In this document: one piece after another, positions 54,861 through 64,000 of the stretch
Numbering within the stretch: position 1 is the first letter of the stretch
Layout: each line of letters starts with the position of its first letter
NCBI RefSeq assembly: GCF_047922965.1
Contig: NZ_CP150481.1
Location: 434,001 to 498,000 of the forward strand
DNA length: 64,000 nt
Source: Neptunicella plasticusilytica
GTDB lineage: Bacteria > Pseudomonadota > Gammaproteobacteria > Enterobacterales > Alteromonadaceae
Reading direction: 5' to 3'
The notes under the pieces: model-generated
Databases searched by the model: none
Seen by the model: only the letters and a program-made list of their open reading frames with translations
Told to the model about the DNA's origin: nothing
Translations under genes and position numbers: made by a program

Positions 54861-55372
54861 TGAACAATAATGAATCCTCGGAAGAAAGATTACGGCCACT
54901 ATTACTCAATCTGGTAGTTGTACTTGTAGTATTCATTTTAATGGCCAGTCTGGTGAGTTATTTTTACCGCAGTGAACCGGATTTAAAAAAAATTGCCATG
55001 AGTACCTTAGCCGATAACTTTGCCAAAAGTGTGGTCAATGCCCACTGGCAATGGCAGGCGGAAGGTAATCCACCGCGGGTACTTTTAGTCCAATATAACG
55101 CCGAAGGGAAGGAAGTAAATCGCTCGCCAATCCCCATGAGTCATCTTGGCTGGCCCAAGGCGACGCCGGATAAGCATGGTTGTGAACAATTATGGCGAGC
55201 AGTGCTGGATGTGCCGATGACGGTGAATAATTTTCATGTTATTGCCGAGTATTATGATGGTGTGCATAACAGTGGTGATGCACTGGAATCGATGTGTCGT
55301 TATCGCTTGCCCACCGGCCCTTATTTTGATTACAAAATTTATACTGGCAAGGTGCTGAAAACCAATGTATAG
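54860..55372 (+). CDS. mshF: MSHA biogenesis protein MshF
   Basis: A 170-residue protein with one N-terminal transmembrane helix (LLLNLVVVLVVFILMASLVSYF) and a small periplasmic domain (HLGWPKATPDKHGCEQLWRAVLDVPM) that is the recognisable part. The role is unclear; it accompanies mshG in every MSHA locus. The gap to mshB is 57 bases and could hold a promoter for the pilin genes. Confidence 0.86.
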   Translation: MNNNESSEERLRPLLLNLVVVLVVFILMASLVSYFYRSEPDLKKIAMSTLADNFAKSVVNAHWQWQAEGNPPRVLLVQYNAEGKEVNRSPIPMSHLGWPKATPDKHGCEQLWRAVLDVPMTVNNFHVIAEYYDGVHNSGDALESMCRYRLPTGPYFDYKIYTGKVLKTNV

Positions 55373-55429
55373 CAAACAATATATGCGAAAAACCAAATGA
55401 CACTTCCCCAAAGCGAAGGAGAGAAACCA

Positions 55430-56020
55430 ATGCAAGCGAGACAATCAGGCTTTACTCTAATTGAAATGGTGATTGTCGTGGTGTTAGTGGGTATTTTGGC
55501 GGCAACCGCTTTACCCTTAATGCTGGATGTTACTGAACAAGCTGAAGACGCCACTGTCGAAGGAGTGATGGGGGGATTTGCCACAGGAGTGGGGCTGGTG
55601 CGTGCCCAGTGGGAAATAGAAGGTCGGCCCAAGCAGAATCAGGGCACTAACATTACCAAAGTAAATATCGACGGGATTGATATTGGTGTGGATAAAGACA
55701 CCGGTTATCCCACCGGCATGGCATCGGGTAATACCGAAGATACCGCCATAACCAGTGAAGATTGTCAGGCAGTATTTAGCCTGATTATGCAAAGTGCTCC
55801 GGTGATTACCAATAACTGGTCCGCGCAACCTTTTGAAAACATTCGCTATTTTACTAATGTCAGTACCGGTGGCGCGACAGGAGGTAATGATCTTTGTTAT
55901 TACTACCTGACCCGTACGATTAAAAATCAGCAATCCGAACCGTCCGATAGCACTGTGGGTAACGGGTTTTATTATGACCCCCGTATCGGTCAGGCGTTCT
56001 TTTTCAGTAACAACGAATAA
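55430..56020 (+). CDS. mshB: Minor pilin MshB
   Basis: A 196-residue type IV pilin. The start is at the ATG at 55430 with GGAGAG upstream; the frame is open 11 codons earlier but that would lengthen the leader. The prepilin site is in MQARQSG before FTLIE, so a seven-residue leader is cut by the prepilin peptidase. It is a minor pilin that probably primes assembly. Confidence 0.9.
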   Translation: MQARQSGFTLIEMVIVVVLVGILAATALPLMLDVTEQAEDATVEGVMGGFATGVGLVRAQWEIEGRPKQNQGTNITKVNIDGIDIGVDKDTGYPTGMASGNTEDTAITSEDCQAVFSLIMQSAPVITNNWSAQPFENIRYFTNVSTGGATGGNDLCYYYLTRTIKNQQSEPSDSTVGNGFYYDPRIGQAFFFSNNE

Positions 56021-56024
56021 AAAC

Positions 56025-56047
56025 AGCGCAAGCAGGATATTTGCGCT
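56025..56047 (+). promoter_or_regulatory. Hairpin between mshB and mshA
   Basis: AGCGCAA (56025-56031) and TTGCGCT (56041-56047) form a perfect seven-base-pair stem with a nine-base loop, 48 bases before the mshA ATG. It could protect or attenuate the mRNA of the major pilin. Confidence 0.5.
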
Positions 56048-56094
56048 ATAAAATTTTGAAGGACAATATTTTAGTTAACTTGAGGTATGTAACA

Positions 56095-56586
56095 ATGCAA
56101 CAACGTGGATTTACTTTAATCGAACTGATCATTGTGATCGTAATACTGGGTATTTTGGCGGTTACTGCGGCGCCGAAATTTATTGATATTCAATCTGACG
56201 CCAGGGGAGCAACTTTGCAAGGAGTTAGCGCGTCATTGCAGACGGCTGATCAGATTATTTATGCTAAATCAGCCATCGCCGGTCAGGAAAATGCTGCGAC
56301 AGGGACGGTGACAAGTAACGGTGTCACTATTAACACTGTTTTTGGCTACCCTGCGGGAGCTATCACGCAAGCAATGTTTAATGAAATGATGGACCTGGAT
56401 AGCGCGGACTGGACTTTTGTTCCGGGAACGGCAGCAGCGACAGATCCTGATGTTGGTTCATTCGCCGTTGTGCCAGGATCTGCTGTGCCGGCAGATTTCG
56501 CTACAGACAATTGCCACGCGTTGTATACAGAGGCGTCTGCGGAAGGTGAACAACCAACCATTACAGTAGTATCAACAGGTTGTTAA
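56095..56586 (+). CDS. mshA: Major MSHA pilin MshA
   Basis: A 163-residue type IV pilin. The prepilin leader is MQQRG, followed by FTLIELIIVIVILGILAVTA, with Glu at +5. Cys140 and Cys163 should form the C-terminal disulfide loop. The ATG at 56095 has TTGAGG upstream; a TTG at 56041 is in frame but implausible. It is the main fibre subunit. mshB and mshC flank it. Confidence 0.93.
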   Translation: MQQRGFTLIELIIVIVILGILAVTAAPKFIDIQSDARGATLQGVSASLQTADQIIYAKSAIAGQENAATGTVTSNGVTINTVFGYPAGAITQAMFNEMMDLDSADWTFVPGTAAATDPDVGSFAVVPGSAVPADFATDNCHALYTEASAEGEQPTITVVSTGC

Positions 56587-56609
56587 TTACAATCTTCTAA
56601 GGATTATCC

Positions 56610-57047
56610 TTGAGTAAACCGTTGTTGTATTCAGGTTATAACCGCGGCTTTACCCTGGTTGAACTGATAGTCGTTATTATTATTGTCGGTATCTTGTCAG
56701 TAGTGGCGGCAGCGCGTTTTCAGGGTAAAGGTGGTTTTTCCGGTTTTGCCTCGCAAAAACAACTGGTATCGGCATTGCGTAATATACAGCAGCAGGCCAT
56801 GCAGGATACCAGTCAAGTGATTAACGGCGGGGCGCCTTATGCCATGCAATTCAGTTTGGCGGTGGATAGTGATGTAACTATCAGCGCCACAAATGGCTTA
56901 ACCGGTGTGGGCTTTAATGCATTGGGCCAACCGGTTGATGCCAGCAACAACCAAATTTGCCTGAATGACTGCCAGATTGCACTGAACGACGGTGAAGTAA
57001 CGGCTAATATTTGTATCGAGGCAGAAGGCTATATTTATGCCTGCTAG
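56610..57047 (+). CDS. mshC: Minor pilin MshC
   Basis: A 145-residue pilin-like protein with a 13-residue leader ending YNRG before FTLVELIVVIIIVGILSVVA. It uses a TTG start at 56610 with AAGGA upstream. The short GspH-like body fits a minor pilin. It overlaps mshD by 11 bases. Confidence 0.88.
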   Translation: MSKPLLYSGYNRGFTLVELIVVIIIVGILSVVAAARFQGKGGFSGFASQKQLVSALRNIQQQAMQDTSQVINGGAPYAMQFSLAVDSDVTISATNGLTGVGFNALGQPVDASNNQICLNDCQIALNDGEVTANICIEAEGYIYAC

Positions 57048-57573
57048 CGCCATTACTCGCCAATATGGATTTAATCTGATTGAGCTGATTATTGGCATAG
57101 TGGTATTCAGTATTGCTTTGATGATTATCCTTAGTCTGATTGTGCCGCAATCTGCCCGCAGTATTGATCCTATTTATCAGGTGCGTGCCACCGAGCTGGC
57201 GCAGTCCATGCTCAATGAAATAACCGCCAAAGCCTTTGATGAAAATTCCGATAAGGCTGGCGGATTATTGCGTTGTGGCGAAACCGGGGCGACTAACTGT
57301 ACCGTTCCAGCTGATTTAGGTGCTGAGGGCGAAGATCGCCGACAATTTGATGATGTGGATGATTATAACGGTTTATCTGTGTTAGCGGATTCCATGGGCA
57401 ATCCGCTCTCCAATCTTTATGTGGGTTTTGCGGTACAGGTTCGTGTTTTTTACGATGCGGATATGGATGGTATTGATGACAATGCCATTGGCAATAGCAA
57501 ATTAATTCAGGTTACCGTCATCACTCCCAATAATGAAGATATCGTGTTTACCACCTTCAGGGCCAACTACTGA
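57037..57573 (+). CDS. mshD: Minor pilin MshD
   Basis: A 178-residue pilin-like protein. The leader ends ITRQYG before FNLIELIIGIVVF; Asn at +2 departs slightly from the usual Thr. It has the GspI/PilV-type layout and carries Cys96 and Cys103 (LLRCGETGATNCTV), a likely disulfide. It starts inside mshC and overlaps mshO by one base. Confidence 0.88.
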   Translation: MPASAITRQYGFNLIELIIGIVVFSIALMIILSLIVPQSARSIDPIYQVRATELAQSMLNEITAKAFDENSDKAGGLLRCGETGATNCTVPADLGAEGEDRRQFDDVDDYNGLSVLADSMGNPLSNLYVGFAVQVRVFYDADMDGIDDNAIGNSKLIQVTVITPNNEDIVFTTFRANY

Positions 57574-58382
57574 TGAGGAACACAAAGGGTTTTACCCTGA
57601 TTGAAATGGTAATAGTGATGGTCATTCTGGGCATAGTGGCGACAGGGGTGACCAGTTTTATCCGTTTTGGTACCCAGATTTTTGTAGATGTATCGGAACG
57701 GGATGAATTGTTGTCCAGCAGCCGCTTTGTGCTGGAACGGCTGAACCGGGAACTACGAATGGTGACACCGAATAGCGTGCGGATTAGTTTGGCAGCGGGA
57801 GTGCAATGTATTGAATTTGTACCTACTGTCACCAGCACCTTTTATGATCAGCTACCGGGCTTTCCTGCTGCCAGCAATACCATCACTGCTATTTATCCGT
57901 CAAACTACGTTGCTGTAGCGACTGAATATGCGGTGGTGTACCCGTTATCACCGCCGGATATTTATGATCCTGCCAATGCCCGGATCTTTGAAATTGATTC
58001 TGTTGGTGCGAACAGTGCACCCACCCCGGTAAATATTACGCTGAAAGATACTGTCAGTTTTGCCCACCAGTCTCCGGCCAGGCGTTTATTTATTGTGTCG
58101 CAGCCAGTCAGTTACTGTGTACGGAATGGCGACATCTTTCGGCATAGCGGCTATGGCTTCAATACCGCGCAAAGTTTGTCTATTGCGGTGCTTGGCCCCG
58201 GGGAGTTAATGGCAGAGCATGTGAGTAATAATATCGCCGTGGGGAATACTGGCGAGCAGCCATTTGAACTCACCCCTCCCAGTTTAGTTCGCAATGCCTA
58301 TGTTAATTTGCTGCTCAAATTTGATTTAAATGACGAGAAGGTGGAATTCAGTAATGAAATCCATATTCCCAATGCACCTTAA
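57573..58382 (+). CDS. mshO: Minor pilin-like protein MshO
   Basis: A 269-residue pilin-like protein with the leader MRNTKG before FTLIEMVIVMVILGIVATGV. The long C-terminal domain resembles GspJ/PilW. It overlaps mshD by one base and mshP by about 29 bases. Confidence 0.88.
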   Translation: MRNTKGFTLIEMVIVMVILGIVATGVTSFIRFGTQIFVDVSERDELLSSSRFVLERLNRELRMVTPNSVRISLAAGVQCIEFVPTVTSTFYDQLPGFPAASNTITAIYPSNYVAVATEYAVVYPLSPPDIYDPANARIFEIDSVGANSAPTPVNITLKDTVSFAHQSPARRLFIVSQPVSYCVRNGDIFRHSGYGFNTAQSLSIAVLGPGELMAEHVSNNIAVGNTGEQPFELTPPSLVRNAYVNLLLKFDLNDEKVEFSNEIHIPNAP

Positions 58383-58791
58383 GCAAACCGGCAGTATGCT
58401 GGTGATCAGTATTTTTATTATTATCGTTATGACGGTGTTGGGGCTGGCCATGACCAGCATGTTATCCACCTCGGCCGATTCGGTGGTGACCGAAGTTTAT
58501 GGGGTGCGCGCCCAGCAGGCTGCCCGGACTGGCCTTGAACAGCATTTGTTAAAAGTATTTCCGGCCAATGACGACGCCAATCTAACAGCGTGTGAGACTG
58601 TTCAAAACCATATTTTCGCGGCCACACCAGGATTGCAAAATTGCGAATATACCAGTCGCTGCACTCCCGTCGCCTATACATTAAGTACCGGCAATGTTAC
58701 TTCGTTTAATTTTACCAGTGAGGGAAAATGCGAGTCGGGGACAATGACGGTTAGCCGCACTATAAAAGTAGATGCGCTGGATCGCCCATGA
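58354..58791 (+). CDS. mshP: MSHA biogenesis protein MshP (PilX-like)
   Basis: A 145-residue protein with an N-terminal hydrophobic helix (SMLVISIFIIIVMTVLGLAM) but no typical Gly-Phe prepilin site, as expected for MshP/PilX. Cysteines CNLT, CEYTSRC and CESG are likely paired. The start is at the ATG at 58354 with GGTGG upstream; the frame is open eight codons further. It overlaps mshQ by four bases. Confidence 0.83.
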   Translation: MKSIFPMHLKQTGSMLVISIFIIIVMTVLGLAMTSMLSTSADSVVTEVYGVRAQQAARTGLEQHLLKVFPANDDANLTACETVQNHIFAATPGLQNCEYTSRCTPVAYTLSTGNVTSFNFTSEGKCESGTMTVSRTIKVDALDRP

Positions 58792-61700
58792 AGCGCATTT
58801 TTAATACCCTTTGCTTAATATTGTTAACCTTGTGGATATTTCCGGTACTAGGTGCAACCTATCAACTGCCGTCACAGGCCAGCTCACTACCCGGAGGTTT
58901 CTGTAGTCAAAACGGCTCGGATGTGAACTGTCCCGGCAACTTGATCTTTGCTGCTAACGATTCGATTATCGTTGACAGTAATATGCGGCTGGTCATCAGT
59001 GGTGACTTTACCTTTGGCGACAATTTTGCGGTTAATACCGCCGGACAAACATCGGCGTTACAAATTATCGTAGCCGGTAATGTTAACCCCGGTAGTGGCA
59101 GTATATTGAATGCCAATATGACGATATCCGGTTCGATTAACTCCGCCAGTGGAACCAGCAATACCGGCAATATGGTGGTATCCGGTAATCTGAATTTGGG
59201 TGATAACAGCACAGTCAGCGGTAATATTACCGCATCCGATGTTAATATCGGTAATGGTGTTAATATTAGCGGCAATATTTCAGCGCAAAATATTACCGTC
59301 GGTAACAATACCACTATTACCGTCGGTAACAATACCACTATTACCGGCAATATCAGTACCGGTGATATTAATATTAACGGCGCTGATTCGCTGATTGATG
59401 GCAATATTAATGCGACAGGCACTGTTACTAACAATGGTACTGTCACGGGATATGTCAACGCGAATAATATCAATGATAACAGCGGTGGCATTGATGACAG
59501 TCGGCAATGCGATATTGATACTTCTGCGGGCGAAAATACCGGTCCTTGTCCTGTTACTGCCCCCGTTTTATACCAGTGGCTGGAATTTGAACAAGATAGC
59601 TGGAGCGGCGCCAACGCGGTATTGGACAGTTCCACCCATAACCGTTCTGGTTCTGCGATTGGCTCTGCTTCTCCCGTTGTTCCATCCGAGCAAGTGTCCT
59701 GCAAGGTTCTAGACATACCCGCCAGTAGCAGTACATCCAGTAATAATGCGGTAAATACCAATATCGCGGCACACAACATTGGCAACAGCGGCACCATCTC
59801 CTTCTGGTATCGTAGTCATCAGGCGTGGAATTCCGGCGCACCCAGACAGCTTTTTGATGCCTCCACCGATGCTAACGGAAATTCGCTGGATAAGTATTTT
59901 TATCTGACATTAACTGATAACGGTTCGCTGCGTTTTGGGCTGGAAGACAGCAATGATGCTGATCTGGATGTACGCACCGGTGCTTATTCCTTTGCTGCCA
60001 ATCAGTGGGTACATATTGCGGTAAGCTGGAATGTGGGAGCGTCGCAACTCAAAATCTTTGTCAACGGCGCAGAAGCGAGTGTGACGTCTAATGGTGGGAC
60101 ACTCAACGGACAAATTGCCAGTTTAAACAGTTTGTATATTGGCGATAATCGCGCCAACTATTTTGGTGGACCTTCCAGTACCGCCAACTCCGCTAATGGC
60201 CAGTTTGACGATTTACGTATTTATCAGGGGCAACAGAATGCCGGAGAAGTCAGCGCCGATATGGCCGATGTTTCCCCTTGTTCTACACAGCTAGCGTACT
60301 ACCAGTTTGAACAGCAACAATGGATAAGTAGTGGTGATGTGCTGGACAGCTCTGATAATTTAAATCACGCCACCGCACTGGGCTCGGCATCGCCGTTATT
60401 TCCGACAGTACAAAAATCCTGCAAGGTTCTGGATATTCCGTTTAACTCATCCCAATCGGCCCGTTCCGCCATTAACACCGGTATAGACGTTAACAGTATC
60501 GGTAATAAAGGCTCAATCTCGTTCTGGTATCGCAGCAATCAGGCCTGGAATAGCGGGGGAGACAGGCAATTATTTGATGCAACCAATAATTCAACCGGCA
60601 ACGTGGGTACCGATCAGGTGTTTTTTCTAACCCTAACCGCAAGTGGCGCGTTGCATTTCTCCTTAGAAGACAGTGATGATTTAAATCTGTGGGTGGTCAC
60701 TAACAGCAATTTCAGTTTTGCGGCCAATGAGTGGGTGCATATAGCGGTGACCTGGGATATGTCCAGCAACGCATTAAGGATCTTTGTCAACGGCAGTCAG
60801 CAAGCGACCTCAGGCGACACTCAAGCTGGAGTTGGTCCCAATCTTGGCAATTATGCAACGCTGTATATCGGTGATAGTCGCTCCAGCTACGTCATTGCCA
60901 ATCAGCCCCATACCCATAATTCGGCCAACGGCCAGTTTGATGATGTGCGGATTTATAATACCAATCAATCTGCAAGCGCTATTGCTACGGATATGGCCGA
61001 TCTGAATCCCTGTGCCAATCAGGTGATTTTCTACCAGTTCGAGGAAGAAAGCTGGTCAGGAAATAATTCAATCATAGACAGTTCGGGCAACAATCATCAC
61101 GGTACGCCCTTTGAGGTGACTCCGGTATTACCCTCCAATCAAAAATCCTGTCAGGCGATGCTGGTACCGGATAATAGAACATTGGGTACTCAACAAGGAT
61201 TGCATACCAATTTTGATGTTAACGAATTGGGCAATGCAGGTACCATTTCATTCTGGTTTCAGAGTGTTGACGCCTGGCAATCGGCCGGGCGGTATCGGGT
61301 ACTATTTGACGCATCAAGCGGAAGCAACAGGTTTGTGTTTTATATCCTCGATAACGGGGTGTTGGGGGCGCAAATATCCGAATCTGATGGTGATACACGA
61401 ACTATCAATAGCCAGACTAGTTACGATTTCCCATCAAATACCTGGGTACATCTGGCGTTAAGCTGGAATGCGCAAACGGATCAAATGACAATCTATGTAA
61501 ACGGTAGTGCAATCAGTCAATTAACCAGTGGCGCGTATCTGGACGAAGGATTAGCCAACTTGACTACCTTGGGGATTGGCGATAATCGCAGTACATCCAG
61601 TTCAACCTCGCCTATTGGCGCATCTGCGGATGGATATTTTGATGATGTGCGGGTTTACGGTTATGTCCAGTCTCAGTCTGAGGTAGACACCGACCGACAA

Positions 61701-63800
61701 ACTATCAGCCCTTGTGCCTTTGTTGACCATTATCGATTGACGTTCTCCGTCACCGGTTATACCTGTGCGGCTTCATCTATTAGGGTGTCGGCTTGTTCTG
61801 ATAGTGATTGTAGCAGCCTTTATCCTTTTACCAGTCAATTGACAATGTTAGCCAGCAGCGGCAGTTATAGCCAATCGAATCTGAGTTTTGTCGGAAGCAC
61901 GCAAGTTTCCTTAATTAAGGATGAGCCAGGAACAGTGACTTTGGGAACTGAAGGCAGAGAACCCTTTGCCCCTATGCAATGTTTTGAAGGTAATAGTCGA
62001 GTCCCATGTCAGATAGACTTTAAGCAAGGAGGCTTAACTGTAAGTTGGGGTACTGAAATCACGCCGGAGAATGATCTCCAGCATATTCCCGATCAGGATT
62101 CGCAGGTACCGTTAAACCAACCGATTTACATTAACAATAATACCAATGGTGCCTGTGCAGCCGATTTGGCAGGAAAAGCATTGATGTTGGCAGTTAAATG
62201 TACCAATCCCGCCAGTTGTAATAGCGATATGCTTAATCTGTCAGGTGCTACTATCAATCAGCCTGAAAGTTATACCGATACTGGTATAGTATTTAACGCT
62301 GATGGAAAAGCCGTTATCCCGGCTAACACAATCCGCTATGACGATGCTGGGCAAATTCAGCTACTGGTTAAAGACAGTGCCGAGTTGACTGCCGGAGCCA
62401 GCAATGAATTTGTTGAAATGCCGAAACTTAAGCTGGAATATATCGCCAATGTTGCAGATCCTGCTAGCGATCCATTAATAACCGCAGGGATAAATTTCGG
62501 ACTATCAATTACCGCTATTGGGCAACTTGACGTGGTAACACCTAATTATCAGCCTGGTCAGCTACAGTTAAAAGCGGATAGATTATCACCTACTGGGGTA
62601 GGGGTTGAAGGCAGCTTGGTGATTTCCAATGCAACAGTAGCTGGACAAGACAGTATTACAACCGGTAGTGGCTATATCGATTTTGTCAATAATCTGGCTA
62701 ATATCAGCTTAGGCCAGTCACAAGATTTGCAGGCTTATTATTCTGAAGTGGGTGAAATCAGTTTACAGGTGCAAGATAACAATTATTTGGCTCCTTTGGG
62801 TCTTACTGTCGAAAGTCAAAATAGTTTACATCTAGGTCGTTTTATTCCGGCTTATTTTAGTATTAGCGACAATGCCCCCAAACTGGTTGAAGCCTGTACA
62901 ACGGGACTATTCAGCTATACGGGACAACGCATTGCCATGACGCTTGATCCGACCATTACCATTATGCCCAAAAACGTGCTGGGGAATAATATCCATAATT
63001 ATATTGGAGCATTGAAAAAGTTGAATACCGATTCAGCCGACCCCGACGATGTTGTGATCAGTGAATTATCCATTTTTACCCAGATGCCGGATATCGATCC
63101 TCAAGAAATCGTCAGCCAATCATTAACCGGGGGAGAAATAACAGTAGCAATCGAACAGGATGATGAAGAGGAGGATGGAGAGCCGATTGGGGTGATATAC
63201 CAGAAACTGGCCACCCCCATTGTTCCTTTTGATGCTCACCTACAGATAGATTTTAGTGAAGAATATTTAACCGATACCGATGGTGTCTGTTATCAAACAG
63301 ATTATGATCCTGCAACCTCGGCAGGCTGCGAAAGGTATAGCATTGAAAATATTGATGGTGCACATTTACGCTATGGCCGCCTGGTGATGGAAAATACCTA
63401 TGGCCCAGAGACTGAATCGCTCTCCATTCCGATGTTTACCCAGTACTATAATGCCAGTGGGAACTGGGTACTGAATAGCGATGATAAGTGCACGCCTTAT
63501 GATTCGGCTAACGCGGTATTGGATGAAGAAAATTCGGAACTTGATCCTGCGGATATTCCAGCCAGAAGTGGGGCAGGAACATTTTCTGCTGGTAAACCAA
63601 CAAGCTTGTCCGATAGTATAAGTGTCGCGGCACCCGGAGAGGGAAACCAGCTGGAATTTCCGCTGTTGATGAATCAGCCCGATTATTTGTTTTTTGACTG
63701 GGACGGAGATGGTACTATTCAAGCGCCGTCAGCCATTATCACCTTTGGACAATATCGGGGTAATGACCGGATCATTAACTGGCGCGAAGTATTTAAATAG
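58788..63800 (+). CDS. mshQ: MshQ, large pilus-associated protein with three LamG-like domains
   Basis: A 1670-residue exported protein with a signal peptide (LCLILLTLWIFPVLGA). From about 100 to 225 it has short repeats such as GNIS and NNTT that would form a beta-helix, including an exact 8-residue duplication (ITVGNNTT) at 169-184. Three LamG-like domains follow, starting near 260, 503 and 745; each begins with a YQFE or WLEFE block and contains FWYRS or FWFQS. From about 980 to the end is the MshQ DUF6701 region, ending GNDRIINWREVF. It probably sits on the pilus or cell surface and binds a glycan or surface. Confidence 0.9.
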   Translation: MKRIFNTLCLILLTLWIFPVLGATYQLPSQASSLPGGFCSQNGSDVNCPGNLIFAANDSIIVDSNMRLVISGDFTFGDNFAVNTAGQTSALQIIVAGNVNPGSGSILNANMTISGSINSASGTSNTGNMVVSGNLNLGDNSTVSGNITASDVNIGNGVNISGNISAQNITVGNNTTITVGNNTTITGNISTGDININGADSLIDGNINATGTVTNNGTVTGYVNANNINDNSGGIDDSRQCDIDTSAGENTGPCPVTAPVLYQWLEFEQDSWSGANAVLDSSTHNRSGSAIGSASPVVPSEQVSCKVLDIPASSSTSSNNAVNTNIAAHNIGNSGTISFWYRSHQAWNSGAPRQLFDASTDANGNSLDKYFYLTLTDNGSLRFGLEDSNDADLDVRTGAYSFAANQWVHIAVSWNVGASQLKIFVNGAEASVTSNGGTLNGQIASLNSLYIGDNRANYFGGPSSTANSANGQFDDLRIYQGQQNAGEVSADMADVSPCSTQLAYYQFEQQQWISSGDVLDSSDNLNHATALGSASPLFPTVQKSCKVLDIPFNSSQSARSAINTGIDVNSIGNKGSISFWYRSNQAWNSGGDRQLFDATNNSTGNVGTDQVFFLTLTASGALHFSLEDSDDLNLWVVTNSNFSFAANEWVHIAVTWDMSSNALRIFVNGSQQATSGDTQAGVGPNLGNYATLYIGDSRSSYVIANQPHTHNSANGQFDDVRIYNTNQSASAIATDMADLNPCANQVIFYQFEEESWSGNNSIIDSSGNNHHGTPFEVTPVLPSNQKSCQAMLVPDNRTLGTQQGLHTNFDVNELGNAGTISFWFQSVDAWQSAGRYRVLFDASSGSNRFVFYILDNGVLGAQISESDGDTRTINSQTSYDFPSNTWVHLALSWNAQTDQMTIYVNGSAISQLTSGAYLDEGLANLTTLGIGDNRSTSSSTSPIGASADGYFDDVRVYGYVQSQSEVDTDRQTISPCAFVDHYRLTFSVTGYTCAASSIRVSACSDSDCSSLYPFTSQLTMLASSGSYSQSNLSFVGSTQVSLIKDEPGTVTLGTEGREPFAPMQCFEGNSRVPCQIDFKQGGLTVSWGTEITPENDLQHIPDQDSQVPLNQPIYINNNTNGACAADLAGKALMLAVKCTNPASCNSDMLNLSGATINQPESYTDTGIVFNADGKAVIPANTIRYDDAGQIQLLVKDSAELTAGASNEFVEMPKLKLEYIANVADPASDPLITAGINFGLSITAIGQLDVVTPNYQPGQLQLKADRLSPTGVGVEGSLVISNATVAGQDSITTGSGYIDFVNNLANISLGQSQDLQAYYSEVGEISLQVQDNNYLAPLGLTVESQNSLHLGRFIPAYFSISDNAPKLVEACTTGLFSYTGQRIAMTLDPTITIMPKNVLGNNIHNYIGALKKLNTDSADPDDVVISELSIFTQMPDIDPQEIVSQSLTGGEITVAIEQDDEEEDGEPIGVIYQKLATPIVPFDAHLQIDFSEEYLTDTDGVCYQTDYDPATSAGCERYSIENIDGAHLRYGRLVMENTYGPETESLSIPMFTQYYNASGNWVLNSDDKCTPYDSANAVLDEENSELDPADIPARSGAGTFSAGKPTSLSDSISVAAPGEGNQLEFPLLMNQPDYLFFDWDGDGTIQAPSAIITFGQYRGNDRIINWREVFK
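59292..59339 (+). repeat. Exact 24-base tandem duplication within mshQ
   Basis: Two identical 24-base units at 59292-59315 and 59316-59339, each encoding ITVGNNTT. A partial third copy follows. Confidence 0.9.
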
Positions 63801-63954
63801 GTTGTTAGTCATAATAGTTATGAGCGATACTTGCGCTTTTCTCTACAACTCAATAGCATAGGCGGTATTGTTGTACCCGGGTCGGCGTCCATGGGCAGCA
63901 AACCATAAAAACAATAAAGTAGTTTGCTTTAGCGCAAAAAGTTGGAATGGAATA
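63801..63954. other. Gap after mshQ
   Basis: About 150 bases without a clear terminator. mreB, which often follows mshQ, is not here. Confidence 0.5.
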
Positions 63955-64000
63955 ATGAATCGATTAGTACATTTGGCCGTGGCCGTAACACTCTTAACCT
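63955..64000 (+). CDS. Start of an exported protein, cut by the window edge
   Basis: An ATG at 63955 with GGAATGGA upstream opens a frame to the window end; only 15 residues are visible (MNRLVHLAVAVTLLT), the beginning of a signal peptide. The product cannot be named. Confidence 0.5.
   Translation, partial: MNRLVHLAVAVTLLT

Noticed and set aside
58907..59797. Minus-strand 296-codon frame opposite the mshQ N-terminus
   Set aside because: Its Val/Leu/Pro-rich repeats are the complement of the GNI/NTT repeats of mshQ; there is no start signal.

Overview
The window reads as chromosomal DNA of a marine-type gammaproteobacterium, most likely in the Alteromonadales. Supporting this are a full MSHA type IV pilus locus in the Vibrio/Shewanella/Alteromonas order, the blocks uvrA-MFS-ssb and pyrE-rph-yicC, moderate GC, and gene-dense short operons. 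I see no insertion sequence, prophage, CRISPR array, tRNA or rRNA. The genus cannot be fixed by eye.

Layout. 1-6.7 kb: a CDF metal transporter cut by the left edge, an M1 metallopeptidase lipoprotein, a PhyH-type dioxygenase, a periplasmic solute-binding protein and a collagen-like choice-of-anchor I lipoprotein. 6.8-10 kb: a GNAT enzyme, a DUF1801 protein and an ABC ATPase/permease pair. 10-13.6 kb: a DUF1080 (3-keto-disaccharide hydrolase type) protein, a GMC oxidoreductase and a Tat-exported gluconate-dehydrogenase subunit 3 type protein, which together look like a 3-ketoglycoside module, followed by a VOC protein. 13.6-20.5 kb: ubiX, fbp, a TrhA/hemolysin III protein, glsA, and a K+-dependent-type membrane pyrophosphatase facing soluble ppa. 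20.5-26.5 kb: an MFS carrier with a DUF3299 protein, a chemoreceptor, an outer-membrane barrel with a cupredoxin-like protein, and a thioesterase. 26.5-33.5 kb: uvrA, a YajR-like MFS, ssb, upp and pyrC. 33.5-39 kb: an exosortase-associated type acyltransferase, a sensor diguanylate cyclase, a sterol desaturase family protein and DUF3014/DUF1285 proteins. 39-42.8 kb: tusA, pyrE, rph, yicC and a serine hydrolase. 42.9-45.3 kb: an AraC regulator, then dmeF and an RcnR-type repressor with a matching operator between them. 45.7-63.8 kb: the MSHA locus from mshI to a large mshQ. The last 46 bases start another gene.

How they fit together. The MSHA genes supply inner-membrane assembly proteins (MshI, PilN-like, MshJ, MshG, MshF), the outer-membrane secretin and its partners (MshK, MshL, MshM, MshN), the extension ATPase MshE with N-terminal motifs of the c-di-GMP-binding kind, major and minor pilins, and an MshQ with three LamG-like domains. 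The diguanylate cyclase at 34.7 kb is a possible nearby source of c-di-GMP, but nothing ties it specifically to MshE. The clearest regulatory readings are the RcnR operator, a sigma70-like promoter for ppa, a FliA-like promoter before the chemoreceptor, and a 22-base palindrome just upstream of the AraC gene. I found no convincing wholly new system; the most interesting pieces are the 3-ketoglycoside operon, the acyltransferase without an exosortase, and the MshQ architecture.
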